Below, in pieces: positions 55,408 through 64,000 of a stretch of DNA of 64,000 bases. This DNA comes from Burkholderia sp. WSM2230 (GTDB lineage: Bacteria; Pseudomonadota; Gammaproteobacteria; Burkholderiales; Burkholderiaceae). The notes beneath the pieces were generated by a model. That model saw nothing but the letters and a program-made list of their open reading frames with translations, did no database searches and had not been told where the DNA came from. Within the stretch, counting starts at the first letter, position 1; each line of letters opens with the position of its first letter. The stretch covers positions 1-64,000 of the forward strand of contig NZ_AXAJ01000021.1 in the NCBI RefSeq assembly GCF_000472445.1, in the 5' to 3' direction. The translations under genes and the position numbers were made by a program.

Positions 55408-56094
55408 TCACGACTGCACGTCGCCGAAGTCGCCGCGCACACCCGCTTCGATCAACGCGGGCAGTTCGTCCATATGCTTCATGATGCGCGTGATGCCCAT
55501 CTTGCGCAGCGCGTCCGCATAGCCGTCGGGAATATGGCTCGCACCGACGAACGCGATGGTTTTCATGCCCGCCGCGCGCGCCGCGTTCAGGCCCGCCACG
55601 CTGTCTTCCACGACGATGCATCGCGATGCATCGACGCCGAGCGTTTGCGCGGCGAACAGATACACGTCGGGAAAAGGCTTGGGCCGCGGGACCTGTTCAG
55701 CGCTGAACACACGCTCGCCGAAAATCTGCTGCAAGCCGGCGCGTCGTAGTGACGCTGTCACGCGCGTCATGCGGCTGTTCGACACCACGGCAGCCGGCAG
55801 CGTCACGCGTTGGAGCGCGTCGCGTACGCCGTTGACCGGACTGAGCGATGCAGCCAGCGCGAGCTCGACGTTGTGCTCGATGGTGTTCAGAAAATCGGAC
55901 GGTAACGCGATGTCGAATGCTTTCTCGATGCCTTCGAGAAAGCGCGACGTTTGCTGGCCGAACGCGGTTTTGACGATAGTCTCGAAGTCGAGGCCGGGGA
56001 AAGTGGCCGAGAGCGTCTCGAACATGACGCGGTCGGCGATGACTTCACTGTCGACGAGTACGCCGTCGCAGTCGCAGATGAGGTGGTCGATCAT
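55408..56094 (-). CDS. HAD-family sugar phosphatase-like protein
   Basis: 228 residues from ATG 56094 (MIDHLICDCDGVLVDSE). The HAD nucleophile is D8 and the acid D10; motif II lies in VVSNSR, motif III-IV in KPFPDVYLFAA and VVEDSVAGLNAARAAG. Resembles beta-phosphoglucomutase/YniC-type phosphatases. It follows glpF by 238 bp on the same strand, so a glycerol-related phosphate substrate is possible but unproven. Confidence 0.87.
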   Translation of the reverse strand: MIDHLICDCDGVLVDSEVIADRVMFETLSATFPGLDFETIVKTAFGQQTSRFLEGIEKAFDIALPSDFLNTIEHNVELALAASLSPVNGVRDALQRVTLPAAVVSNSRMTRVTASLRRAGLQQIFGERVFSAEQVPRPKPFPDVYLFAAQTLGVDASRCIVVEDSVAGLNAARAAGMKTIAFVGASHIPDGYADALRKMGITRIMKHMDELPALIEAGVRGDFGDVQS

Positions 56095-56141
56095 GCCTGA
56101 AGGAACGGAAAACCGGGGCGCGCGCAAACACCGTTGGTCGT

Positions 56142-56173
56142 GAATGGCCACGAATGGGCCACGAATGGGCTAC
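56142..56173. repeat. Three 11-bp repeats GAATGGGCCAC
   Basis: GAATGGCCAC, GAATGGGCCAC and GAATGGGCTAC in tandem, just upstream of the HAD gene. A short non-coding repeat. Confidence 0.75.
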
Positions 56174-56332
56174 GAAAAACCACCCGCGGCTGGTTCACGC
56201 GCGCCGTGTGAAAGCGCCATGATACGTGCTTTGGCGCGGCACGCGCCGCTCCGCCGCTTTCCTTTGATTCCTCCGCATGCGGTTTGCGCGTGTGCCGCGC
56301 GTATTGCGAGCGGGTGGTGACCTATGGCGCGA

Positions 56333-57046
56333 TCAGCGCGCATGGAGGTACAGATAAAGACCGGCCGCCACCGCGCCGCCAAGCAGCGGCCCGCAGACCG
56401 GAATCCATGCATAGCGCCAGTCGCTGTCGCGCTTGCCCGGAATCGGCAGTAGCGCGTGCATGAGACGCGGCGACAGGTCGCGCGCGGGACTCATCGCGTA
56501 ACCAGTCGGTCCGCCGAGCGAAATGCCGATGCCCAGTACGAGCAGGCCGACCGGCAGCGCGTCCAGCGCGCCCAAGCCGACTTGCGGCGAAGCGAGATAC
56601 AGCACGCCGAGAATCAGCACGAAGGTGGCGATCATTTCGGTGAGCAGGTTGTGCGGCACACTGCGAATGGCGGGCGCGGTGCAGAACACGCCGAGCTTCA
56701 CGTCGGCGTCGCCTTCCTTCGCGAAGTGCTGGCGATACGCGACCCACACCAGCAGCGCGCCCGCCATCCCGCCGAGCATTTGCGCAGCCACGTAGCCGGG
56801 GACCTTGGCCCACGCGAATTTGCCCGCGAGCGCGAGACTCACGGTCACGACCGGATTCAGGTGCGCGCCGCTGAACGACGCGGTCACGTAGACGGCGATG
56901 AACACCGCCATCGCCCAGCCCATGACGATCACGATCAGATCCGCGCCCTTGCCCTTGGTGCGCGCGAGCAGCACGTTGGCGACAGCGCCGTCGCCGAGCA
57001 GCACGACGAGTGCCGTGCCGATGAATTCCGCAATGTATGGAGACAT
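56333..57046 (-). CDS. glpF: Glycerol facilitator / aquaporin family (GlpF)
   Basis: 237 residues and six membrane helices, with two half-helix motifs. The first is NPV (64-66, in GAHLNPVVT) and the second SPA (186-188, in GYAMSPARD), where most family members have NPA at both. The following Arg189-Asp190 filter pair, typical of glyceroporins, is kept. It allows glycerol entry through the inner membrane. It lies 122 bp after glpK; a GGGACGTTC/GAACGTCCC hairpin (about 57134-57157) is near the glpK end. Confidence 0.92.
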   Translation of the reverse strand: MSPYIAEFIGTALVVLLGDGAVANVLLARTKGKGADLIVIVMGWAMAVFIAVYVTASFSGAHLNPVVTVSLALAGKFAWAKVPGYVAAQMLGGMAGALLVWVAYRQHFAKEGDADVKLGVFCTAPAIRSVPHNLLTEMIATFVLILGVLYLASPQVGLGALDALPVGLLVLGIGISLGGPTGYAMSPARDLSPRLMHALLPIPGKRDSDWRYAWIPVCGPLLGGAVAAGLYLYLHAR

Positions 57047-57168
57047 CGTTTGGTATCCAAAGTATTGTTGTTAGGGAAGCCGCGAGACGCGGCGGCTGCC
57101 TGCGGTTTTATCTCAGGTTTGCGTGAGCCCTGCGGGACGTTCGTGCGTGAACGTCCCGGCGCGTAAGC

Positions 57169-58668
57169 TCAGGGCGTGTCGGCCCAGGCTTTCGCGGCGC
57201 GAATCGCGCGCTTCCAGCCGTCCAGACATTCCTTGACGTCCTCTTGTCCGAGCGCGGGTGTGAAGCGGCGGTCGAGCTTCCACTGGCTTTGCAGTTCGTC
57301 GACATCTTTCCAGTAGCCGACCGCGAGACCCGCAAGATATGCCGCGCCGAGCGCGGTGGTTTCCGACACCTTGGGGCGAACCGCGTCCACGCCGAGAATG
57401 TCGGCCTGGAACTGCATCAACAGATTGTTCGCGCACGCGCCGCCGTCCACGCGCAATTCGCCGATGCGAATGCCGGAGTCGGCCTCCATCGCTTTGAGTA
57501 CGTCGAGGGACTGATAGGCAATCGAATCGAGCGCGGCGCGCGCGATATGTGCGGACGTGGTGCCGCGCGTGACGCCGAACAGCGTGCCGCGAGCGCGCGC
57601 ATTCCAATGCGGCGCGCCCAGACCCGCAAACGCAGGCACCAGATAGACGCCGTCGCAATGCGGCACGCCGCGCGCCAACGTTTCGATTTCAGCCGCGTTC
57701 TTGATGATGCCGAGACCGTCGCGCAGCCATTGCACGACCGCGCCGCCAATGAAGATGCTGCCTTCCAGCGCGTAGTTGATCTGATCGCCGATCTGCCACG
57801 CAATCGTGGTGACAAGATTGTTCTTCGATTCGATCGGCTTGTCGCCGGTGTTCATCACGAGGAAGCAGCCGGTGCCGTAGGTGTTCTTCACCATGCCCGA
57901 TTGTGTGCACATCTGGCCGAAGAGCGCCGCATGCTGATCGCCGGCGATGCCCGCGAGCGGAATCTTCGACGCAAACACGGTGGTCTTGGTCGGCCCATAC
58001 ACTTCCGACGACGGCCGCACCTCCGGCAACATGCTGCGCGGAATGTCGAGCGCGTCGAGCAGTTCGTCGTCCCATTTCAGCGTGTGGATGTTAAAGAGCA
58101 TCGTGCGCGATGCATTCGTGACGTCGGTGACGTGCAGGCCGCCCTTGGTGAAGTTCCACACGAGCCAGCTATCCACCGTGCCGAACGCGAGGCGGCCTTG
58201 CTTCGCCTTCTCGCGCGCGCCTTCCACGTTGTCGAGAATCCAGCGGATCTTGGTCGCCGAGAAATACGAATCGATCGGCAAGCCGGTTTTTGCACGCACC
58301 GTTTCTTCGAGGCCCTGCGCCTTCAGCTGGTCGCAGAAGTCGGCGGTGCGGCGGTCTTGCCAGACGATCGCGTTGTAGATGGGGTGACCGGTCTCGCGAT
58401 CCCACACGATCGTGGTTTCGCGCTGATTCGTAATGCCGATGGCTGCGATCGACGTGCCGTTCATGCCGGCGCGCGTCACGGCTTCTGCGGCGACGCCGGC
58501 TTGTGTCGACCAGATCTCCTGCGGATCGTGCTCGACCCAGCCCGGATGCGGATAGATCTGCTCGAACTCCTTCTGCGCCATCGATACGACATTGCCGAGG
58601 CGGTCGAACAGCATCGCACGCGAACTGGTGGTGCCCTGGTCAAGCGCGAGGATGTACTGATCCTGCAT
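57169..58668 (-). CDS. glpK: Glycerol kinase
   Basis: 499 residues from ATG 58668 with GGAGAAGAG upstream. Phosphorylates glycerol from GlpF. FGGY-family signatures: LALDQGTTSSRAMLFD, GITNQRETTIVWDRETG and IAGDQHAALFGQ. GVYLVPAFAGLGAPHWN and DGGACANNLLMQFQAD follow. Follows glpD by 146 bp; the three genes glpD-glpK-glpF form a cluster on the minus strand. Confidence 0.97.
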   Translation of the reverse strand: MQDQYILALDQGTTSSRAMLFDRLGNVVSMAQKEFEQIYPHPGWVEHDPQEIWSTQAGVAAEAVTRAGMNGTSIAAIGITNQRETTIVWDRETGHPIYNAIVWQDRRTADFCDQLKAQGLEETVRAKTGLPIDSYFSATKIRWILDNVEGAREKAKQGRLAFGTVDSWLVWNFTKGGLHVTDVTNASRTMLFNIHTLKWDDELLDALDIPRSMLPEVRPSSEVYGPTKTTVFASKIPLAGIAGDQHAALFGQMCTQSGMVKNTYGTGCFLVMNTGDKPIESKNNLVTTIAWQIGDQINYALEGSIFIGGAVVQWLRDGLGIIKNAAEIETLARGVPHCDGVYLVPAFAGLGAPHWNARARGTLFGVTRGTTSAHIARAALDSIAYQSLDVLKAMEADSGIRIGELRVDGGACANNLLMQFQADILGVDAVRPKVSETTALGAAYLAGLAVGYWKDVDELQSQWKLDRRFTPALGQEDVKECLDGWKRAIRAAKAWADTP

Positions 58669-58814
58669 TGTCTCTTCTCCATGCATTTTATGAATCGCCG
58701 TGGCAGCCTGGACAGCATACCGGCGACAGGAACGGCTCGTCGTTTCGGGCGGGCCGCAGGCGTGTTGGCGAATGCGGCCGGCCTGGCGGGCCGAGGGGTG
58801 AAGCGGTCTTGTTG

Positions 58815-60344
58815 TTATGCGCTCTGTCGCTCGGGTTCGCGCGCGAACCATGCGTCGATGTCGCGCGTGATCGGCTCGAGCGTGCCCGGCTCGACATGGA
58901 GGCCGAGCTTGGAGCGGCGCCATAGCACGTCGTGCGCGCTGCGCGCCCATTCAGTGTCGCGCAGATAGGTCAGTTCGGCTTCGTAAAGACCCGGCGCGAA
59001 AGCGCGGCCGAGATCGGCGAGCGAATGCGCGTGGCCGATCACGTTTCTCACCCGCGTGCCGTAAGCACGCGCGAGACGGTGCGCCAGATCTGCGGGCAGC
59101 CACGCATGCTGCTGTTTCAGTTCGGAGAGAAAACGCTCGAAGTTAGCCTGCGCAATGTCGCCGCCGGGCAAGGGCGCGCCGGACGTCCATGACGGGGCAG
59201 TTTTGCCGAGCGCGGCGGTGAGCTTGTCCACGGCTTCTTCAGCGAGCTTGCGGAAGGTGGTGATCTTGCCGCCGAACACCGACAGCAGCGGCGCTTCGCC
59301 CGCCGGCGAGTCGAGTTCCAGCGAATAGTCGCGCGTGACCGCGGACGGGTTGTCGGCGCCTTCTTCCTCGAGCAGCGGCCGCACGCCCGAGTAGGTCCAG
59401 CGCACGTCGGCCGGCGAGATTTTGTGCTTGAAGTAGCGATTGATGGAATCGCACAGATACTGCGTCTCGTCCGCGTTGATCGCGACCTGCGCGGGGTCGC
59501 CGCGATATTCGATGTCGGTTGTGCCGATCAGCGTGTAGTCGTGCTCGTACGGAATCGCGAAGATGATCCGCTTGTCCGGATTCTGGAAGATGTACGCGTG
59601 GTCGTGTTCGAACAACCGCCGCGTGACGATGTGACTGCCCTTGACGAGCCGCACGCTGTGCGATGCCGGGCGGCCGAGCGCGCCCTGCAAGAGTTCGCCG
59701 ACCCACGGGCCGGCGGCGTTCGCGATTGACGCGGCGCGCACGTCGAGGATCGTGCCGTCCGCCCGCTCAAGCTGCGCGCGCCATTCGCCGCCGGCGCGCA
59801 CGGCGCTCAACAGCTTCGTGCGCGTGAGGATTGCCGCGCCATGTTCCGCGGCGTCGAGCGCGTTCAGCACGACGAGGCGCGCGTCGTTGACCCAACCGTC
59901 CGAGTATACGAAGCCGCGCCTGATCGATTCGACGAGCGGCACGCCGGCCGGATGATCGCGCATCACAATGCCGCGCGAGCCGGGCAGCAACTCCCGCCGC
60001 GCGAGGTGATCGTAAAGGAACAGGCCCGCGCGGATCAGCCAGGCGGGACGCAGATCGGGCATGTGCGGCATCACGAAGCGCAGCGGCCACATGATGTGCG
60101 GTGCGGCGCGCAGCAACGTCTCGCGCTCCTGCAAGGCCTTGCGCACGAGCCCGAACTCGCGGTACTCGAGATAGCGCAAGCCACCATGAATCAGCTTGGT
60201 GCTCGCCGACGAGGTGTGCGCCGCCAGGTCATGCTGTTCGCACAGCAGCACGGACAGCCCGCGCCCGGCCGCGTCCCGCGCGATGCCCGCGCCGTTGATC
60301 CCGCCGCCCACGACGAGCAAATCGTATTTCGTGCCTTGCGTCAC
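58815..60344 (-). CDS. glpD: Glycerol-3-phosphate dehydrogenase (GlpD)
   Basis: 509 residues. A membrane-associated FAD enzyme passing electrons from glycerol-3-phosphate to the quinone pool. LLVVGGGINGAGIARDAAGR is the FAD site; SSASTKLIHGGLRYLEY and IGTTDIEYRGDP follow, and the family C-terminal domain ends the protein. The start is GTG 60344 with AGGAG nine bases upstream. GlpR-like boxes lie just upstream. First gene of glpD-glpK-glpF. Confidence 0.96.
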   Translation of the reverse strand: MTQGTKYDLLVVGGGINGAGIARDAAGRGLSVLLCEQHDLAAHTSSASTKLIHGGLRYLEYREFGLVRKALQERETLLRAAPHIMWPLRFVMPHMPDLRPAWLIRAGLFLYDHLARRELLPGSRGIVMRDHPAGVPLVESIRRGFVYSDGWVNDARLVVLNALDAAEHGAAILTRTKLLSAVRAGGEWRAQLERADGTILDVRAASIANAAGPWVGELLQGALGRPASHSVRLVKGSHIVTRRLFEHDHAYIFQNPDKRIIFAIPYEHDYTLIGTTDIEYRGDPAQVAINADETQYLCDSINRYFKHKISPADVRWTYSGVRPLLEEEGADNPSAVTRDYSLELDSPAGEAPLLSVFGGKITTFRKLAEEAVDKLTAALGKTAPSWTSGAPLPGGDIAQANFERFLSELKQQHAWLPADLAHRLARAYGTRVRNVIGHAHSLADLGRAFAPGLYEAELTYLRDTEWARSAHDVLWRRSKLGLHVEPGTLEPITRDIDAWFAREPERQSA

Positions 60345-60404
60345 CTGCTGCGTCTCCTGCGTCGTTGACGGAATCTACGGAAGCTGTCTGAAAACTGATC
60401 GAAC

Positions 60405-60456
60405 GTTATGTGTTCGTTTCCGAACTTTAATGAACATATTCGAAAAAGTAAAGTTC
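60405..60456. promoter_or_regulatory. GlpR-like operator region upstream of glpD
   Basis: GTTCG(TTTC)CGAAC at 60412-60425 is a perfect inverted repeat. Further TTCG/CGAA half-sites follow (ATATTCGAA near 60437, AAGTTCG near 60451). GlpR operators typically contain TTCG/CGAA pairs, and the position 60-110 bp before glpD fits. The GlpR gene is 1.4 kb away. Confidence 0.55.
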
Positions 60457-60553
60457 GCGGCGCCTGAGTCGGCCTATATCGGATGGCCAGGGGAGTGGCG
60501 CGACGCGCGGCCACGGACGATACTCTTGCGGTGGCCATTTCGGGGTGAAATTC

Positions 60554-60928
60554 ATGCGTGGACTTTTCATGGCGGGCGCAATAGCGCTGCTCGCAGGGTG
60601 TGTCGCTTCGCCAAGCCTGACGGGGACGATGGGCGCGCCGTCGTTCGTCTCATTGCAGCAGATGTGCAGTGCGCAGACAGTCGACTACGGCAACGACGCG
60701 CAAGGCGTGTACGCAACGCTCTTCGATGCATATGTCGCGAACCGGCGCGGGCGCTTGTCGAAGGACGATTACTGCGCGTTCCAGACGGCGATTGCGCAGC
60801 GCTACACGAGCCAGGGCGCGAGTACCGACCCGCAGGTTCGCAATCAGTGGGTGGCGTTCTTCACCGAGCAGCGCGCGAGAGCGATTAGCTGGCGTGCGGC
60901 GGTGGATCCGACGTTGCGTAGCGGTTGA
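60554..60928 (+). CDS. Small lipoprotein, hypothetical
   Basis: 124 residues from ATG 60554; a GTG three codons earlier is possible. The lipoprotein signal is short and ends at LLAGC. The mature part has no family I recognise; GVYATLFDAYVANRRGRLSKDDYC and RYTSQG suggest a small helical fold. GGGGTG 8 bases upstream serves as ribosome binding site. It is transcribed opposite to glpD and shares its promoter region. Confidence 0.75.
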   Translation: MRGLFMAGAIALLAGCVASPSLTGTMGAPSFVSLQQMCSAQTVDYGNDAQGVYATLFDAYVANRRGRLSKDDYCAFQTAIAQRYTSQGASTDPQVRNQWVAFFTEQRARAISWRAAVDPTLRSG

Positions 60929-61213
60929 GAGCGGGTAGTGATCGGGGCCGCCCAGGCTGGCGCGGCGCGCCTGCCCGCCGGGAGTGCCACCGGGAGTAGC
61001 TGCCGGGAGTGCCTGCCGTGCCCGCTCGCGGGAACGGTTGCGCCCGCCGGGCGAACCGCGCGCTCAATAGAAGCGGGCGCCGCTATGGGCGCCCGTCTGG
61101 ACAAGCATTCGAGGGCAACAGGCTCGCGGCTCAGCCGCGCGCGCAGCATGGCAATGCCGCCCGCCGCGCGCCGGCCCTAACCGGCATACAGCCCGACGAT
61201 GCGCGGGTTGTTG
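60929..61213. other. GC-rich intergenic region with small repeats and a hairpin
   Basis: Contains three (C)CGGGAGT repeats near 60978-61010 and a hairpin CGGGCGCC (61074-61081) with GGCGCCCG (61088-61095) without a T run. No gene supported. Confidence 0.4.
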
Positions 61214-61411
61214 TCAGGAAAGACGTTTGATGGCTCGGAGTGCGCTATCGCCGGATTCCGTTACACGCCATTGTTCGTTGCCCGAGGCGAGCCGCTCCAG
61301 TTGCACGAGCTGACGTTCGAGGAGGGCGTCGAGTTCTTCTCGCTCCATGTCGACTTGATTGGGAGCGTCCTTGACGAGCAACAACGTGGCGAATTCGTGC
61401 GGACTCAGCAT
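61214..61411 (-). CDS. Small hypothetical protein
   Basis: 65 residues from ATG 61411 (MLSPHEFATLLLVKD), with GGAGAG about five bases upstream on the minus strand. The fold looks mainly helical with an amphipathic helix (DMEREELDALLERQLVQLE) and a short basic end. I recognise no family. A start 46 codons earlier lacks support. It lies between glpD and glpR. Confidence 0.6.
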   Translation of the reverse strand: MLSPHEFATLLLVKDAPNQVDMEREELDALLERQLVQLERLASGNEQWRVTESGDSALRAIKRLS

Positions 61412-61730
61412 CGTTTCTCTCCATGTCAAGCAAACGCGGACAGCCTCGACGGCGACTGGCATTAAATGGCAGGGCCATTGCCAGATGGTCCGCAAAAAGT
61501 TCGGGCGGGAGGTACGGCTTACGACAGGTTGACTTCGCTCCGGCGGCACGCTAGCGCGCAGCGAACGCCGGGGAACTGGAGTGTAGTCAAGCGAACGCCA
61601 AACACCAAACCCGCCCCTGTAAATTTTCCCTTTGACAACAGTGGGCCGCAGAGGCGGTTCGGGGCGGCGGCCAGATCCTTGACTTCACTTGAAGTTCGGC
61701 GTGCGCTGCAACATGGCCGCCAACGCCTGG
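61412..61730. other. Intergenic region upstream of the small hypothetical gene
   Basis: 319 bp, no gene supported. GC-rich at both ends with a less GC-rich centre (about 61580-61640). No clear terminator for glpR was found. Confidence 0.4.
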
Positions 61731-62510
61731 TCAAGCGGCGACGTACACCTGGCAATTGGCGGCATTGAGCGTTTCCACCATGTCGGCTGGTGGCGCGGCG
61801 TCGGTGAAGAGCGCGTCGATCTGATCGAGATGGCCTTGGCGAACCAGCGCGGGACGGCCGAACTTGGAACTGTCGGCGGCGAGAAAAACGGTGCGTGCGT
61901 GCTGGATGATGGCTTCGGCCACGCGCACTTCGCGGGTATCAAAATCCCGCAATGTGCCGTCTGTCTCGATGCTCGAGGTGCCGATAATTGCAAAGTCCAC
62001 CTTGAACTGTCGAATGAAGTCGATTGCCAGTTCGCCGACAATGCCTTTGTCCCACGGCCGCACGATCCCGCCGGTCACCAGCACCTCGCAGTCGGGATAG
62101 CCGCTCATCATGCTCGCGACGTTCAGGTTGTTGGTGATGACGCGCAAGCCGCGGTGCCGGTTCAGCGCACGCGCGACTTCCTCGGTGGTGGTGCCGAGAT
62201 TGATGAAGAGCGACGCCTGGTCGGGAATGTGAGTGGCTACTAGCGCCGCGATGCGCCGTTTTTCGTCGTGGAACATGCGCTGGCGCGCGGTGTACGAGAC
62301 GTTCTCCGAACTTGTCGGCAGGCTCGCCCCGCCGTGGTAGCGGCGCAGCAGGTTCATGTCGGCGAGCCAGTTGACGTCGCGGCGGATCGTCTGCGGCGTC
62401 ACGTCGAAGTGCGCCGCGAGATCGTCAACGGTCACGAAGCCGTCGCGTTGCACCCACTCCAGCAGTTCCTGTTGCCGGGCGTTCAGAGTGAGGCGGGGGT
62501 CTCGGGTCAT
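61731..62510 (-). CDS. glpR: DeoR-family regulator, probable GlpR
   Basis: 259 residues from ATG 62510 (MTRDPRLTLNARQQELLEWV); the longer frame upstream is rejected. The N-terminal DeoR helix-turn-helix (FVTVDDLAAHFDVTPQTIRRD) is followed by the DeoR C-terminal sensor, with LFINLGTTTEEVARAL, TGGIVRPWDKGIVG and FLAADSSKFGRPAL. GlpR represses glycerol genes and responds to glycerol-3-phosphate. Its nearness to glpD-glpK-glpF and the TTCG/CGAA sites before glpD support the name. Confidence 0.9.
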   Translation of the reverse strand: MTRDPRLTLNARQQELLEWVQRDGFVTVDDLAAHFDVTPQTIRRDVNWLADMNLLRRYHGGASLPTSSENVSYTARQRMFHDEKRRIAALVATHIPDQASLFINLGTTTEEVARALNRHRGLRVITNNLNVASMMSGYPDCEVLVTGGIVRPWDKGIVGELAIDFIRQFKVDFAIIGTSSIETDGTLRDFDTREVRVAEAIIQHARTVFLAADSSKFGRPALVRQGHLDQIDALFTDAAPPADMVETLNAANCQVYVAA

Positions 62511-62813
62511 GGTCTCGGTCGTGGGGTTGTTATCGGCGCTCGCCCGCAGCCGGCGTGGACAGAATGCGTAAGCGAGTGCGTGTATTGTAAGACCAACGTG
62601 AAACCCGCCCGCCAACTCATGCGACATCCATAAGACTGCGCGCGGCGGCGGGCGGCACTCAGCCTGCCGATGAATTTATCTATGCGATAAATGAATTTGT
62701 TTTTTGGACCGGATCGCGCTGCAATCGAAGGTTTTCGGTTCAGTGCCCGCTCCATTTTTCTATTGCGTCCGGCGGCTTGCGCCGTCCGGCCCGTGCTTGC
62801 GAGAGTGTTCCAC
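62511..62813. other. Divergent promoter region of glpR and the gamma-glutamyltransferase gene
   Basis: 303 bp with no gene. It contains an AT-rich palindrome, ATTTATC(TATGC)GATAAAT at 62674-62692, flanked by two TGAATTT direct copies at 62671-62677 and 62692-62698, and a T6 tract near 62700-62705. Confidence 0.6.
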
Positions 62814-64000
62814 ATGATTGGCTTCAACTGGCAAAACCCTTATCCGACGCCGCGCCTGCCTGTATTCGCGCGCAACATCGTTTCGACGTCGCATCCGCTC
62901 GCCGCTCAGGCCGGGCTGCGCATGCTGTGGAAGGGCGGTAACGCCGTCGACGCCGCCATCGCCGCGGCCGCCGCGATCACGGTCGTGGAACCGGTTTCGT
63001 GCGGCCTCGGCGGCGACGCGTTCGCGCTGGTGTGGGACGGCCGCAAGCTGCATGGCCTGAACGCGTCGGGGGTGGCGCCGGCGGCGTGGAGCGTCGACTA
63101 CTTCAGGCGCAAATACGGCGAGGAAAACGGGCTCGCGATTCAGCCCAAGCGCGGTTGGGACTCGGTGACGGTGCCCGGCGTGATCGCCGGCTGGGAAGCG
63201 CTGCATCAGAAATTCGGCTCGCTGCCGTTCGCGGATCTCATGGAACCCGCCATCGAGATCGCGGAGCGCGGTCACGCGGTGGCCAGCATCGTCGCGCATA
63301 AATGGGCGGCGGCCGTGCCCGAGTTGAAGGACCAGCCGGGCTTTGCGTCCTCCTTCATGCCGCGCGGCCGCGCGCCGCAAGTGAGCGAACTGGTGCGCTT
63401 TCCCGGCCACGCGAAGACGCTGCGCAAGCTCGCCGAACAGGGCCCGCGCGCTTACTACGAAGGCGAGATCGCGGAGCGCATCGTCGCGTTTTCGCGTGAA
63501 TGCGGCGGCGCGCTGACCCTCGACGACCTGCGCAGCTATCGCGCGGATTGGGTCGAGCCGATTGGCAAGGACTATCGCGGCTACACCGTGCACGAGATTC
63601 CGCCGAACGGGCAAGGTATCGCCGCGTTGATCGCGCTCGGCATCCTCGAACAGTTCGACGTGAAAGAGTTGGCCGTCGACAACGTGGAGTCGCAGCACCT
63701 GCAGATCGAGGCCATGAAGCTCGCATTCGCCGACGTGTACCGCTACGTTGCCGATCCGCGGTCCATGGAAGTCACGCCCGAGCAGATGCTCGACGATGCG
63801 TACCTCGCGTCGCGCGCAAAGCTGATCGACCACAAGCGGGCCACGCAGTTCGATTTCGGCATGCCGAAGGCGGGCGGCACGATCTACATGTCGGTCGCAG
63901 ACGAGCGCGGCATGATGGTCAGCTTTATTCAGTCCAACTACATGGGTTTCGGCTCGGGCATCGTGGTGCCGGATATGGGTATCTCGATGCAGAACCGCGG
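62814..64000 (+). CDS. Gamma-glutamyltransferase family protein (3' end beyond window)
   Basis: 395 codons are visible from ATG 62814; the 3' end lies outside. N-terminal STSHPLAAQAGLRMLWKGGN and VVEPVSCGLGGDAFALVWDG match the large subunit of GGT enzymes. The residue aligning with the autocatalytic Thr is T356 in GGTIYMSVAD, followed by IQSNYMGFGSGIVV, the type seen in YwrD-like members rather than E. coli GGT. No signal peptide is seen at the start, so cytosolic location is likely. Members transfer or hydrolyse gamma-glutamyl groups, for example of glutathione. Confidence 0.9.
   Translation, partial: MIGFNWQNPYPTPRLPVFARNIVSTSHPLAAQAGLRMLWKGGNAVDAAIAAAAAITVVEPVSCGLGGDAFALVWDGRKLHGLNASGVAPAAWSVDYFRRKYGEENGLAIQPKRGWDSVTVPGVIAGWEALHQKFGSLPFADLMEPAIEIAERGHAVASIVAHKWAAAVPELKDQPGFASSFMPRGRAPQVSELVRFPGHAKTLRKLAEQGPRAYYEGEIAERIVAFSRECGGALTLDDLRSYRADWVEPIGKDYRGYTVHEIPPNGQGIAALIALGILEQFDVKELAVDNVESQHLQIEAMKLAFADVYRYVADPRSMEVTPEQMLDDAYLASRAKLIDHKRATQFDFGMPKAGGTIYMSVADERGMMVSFIQSNYMGFGSGIVVPDMGISMQNR

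Noticed and set aside
57134..57157. Hairpin between glpF and glpK as terminator
   Set aside because: A 9-bp stem is present but no T run follows on the minus strand.
57244..58968. 574-codon open frame on the plus strand
   Set aside because: Antisense shadow of glpK.

Overview
The window is a stretch of chromosome from a high-GC betaproteobacterium, most likely Burkholderiaceae (Paraburkholderia/Burkholderia type). This is inferred from codon use, from typical gene orders (hexR/edd-eda, miaB-phoH-ybeY-corC-lnt, dusB-fis-purH, ruvC-ruvA-ruvB, rplM-rpsI) and from the protein sequences. No insertion sequence, integrase, tRNA or CRISPR array was seen. Genes are densely packed, with many clear intrinsic terminators.

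Region 1 (1-7170) is the accessory part and the most interesting. It holds the 3' end of a repetitive Asn/Gly/Ser/Thr-rich secreted protein, a FhaC/HMW1B-like two-partner outer-membrane transporter, a full-length HMW1C-like cytoplasmic protein N-glucosyltransferase, and a fused methyltransferase / GT9-like glycosyltransferase. The repeat protein carries about 35 N-X-S/T sequons in its repeats and none in its last ~150 residues. This looks like a self-contained system that makes, N-glycosylates, possibly extends or methylates, and exports an adhesin.

Region 2 (7212-13266) is the Entner-Doudoroff/gluconate block: the repressor gene hexR diverges from edd-eda-gluconate permease-gntK, with two HexR-like operators between them. 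Region 3 (13288-20825) carries purB, a LysR regulator, gdhA and the glutamate/aspartate ABC transporter gltIJKL, with a terminator-like hairpin between gltI and gltJ. Region 4 (20863-27296) has a class II glutamine amidotransferase, pyrC, a DUF3025 gene running into RNase P RNA, an OsmC-like protein, a putative small RNA with an anti-Shine-Dalgarno loop, rplM-rpsI and erpA.

Region 5 (27349-38399) contains anmK, tyrS, dtd, a phosphoglycerate-mutase-like phosphatase, a DUF2236 protein, ruvBAC, a small KTSC-like protein, and dusB-fis-purH. Region 6 (38678-50350) has a UbiH-type hydroxylase with an unusual insert, pepP, a glutathione S-transferase, an M48 lipoprotein, and the conserved miaB-phoH-ybeY-corC-lnt cluster interrupted by a chaC-like gene.

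Region 7 (50571-55279) has a LysR regulator divergent from a VOC protein and an MFS exporter, with a perfect palindrome in the promoter region, an XRE-cupin regulator, and an FMN riboswitch before ribB. Region 8 (55408-64000) has an HAD phosphatase, the glycerol genes glpF, glpK, glpD and glpR, a small lipoprotein and a small hypothetical gene, and the 5' part of a gamma-glutamyltransferase gene cut by the window edge.
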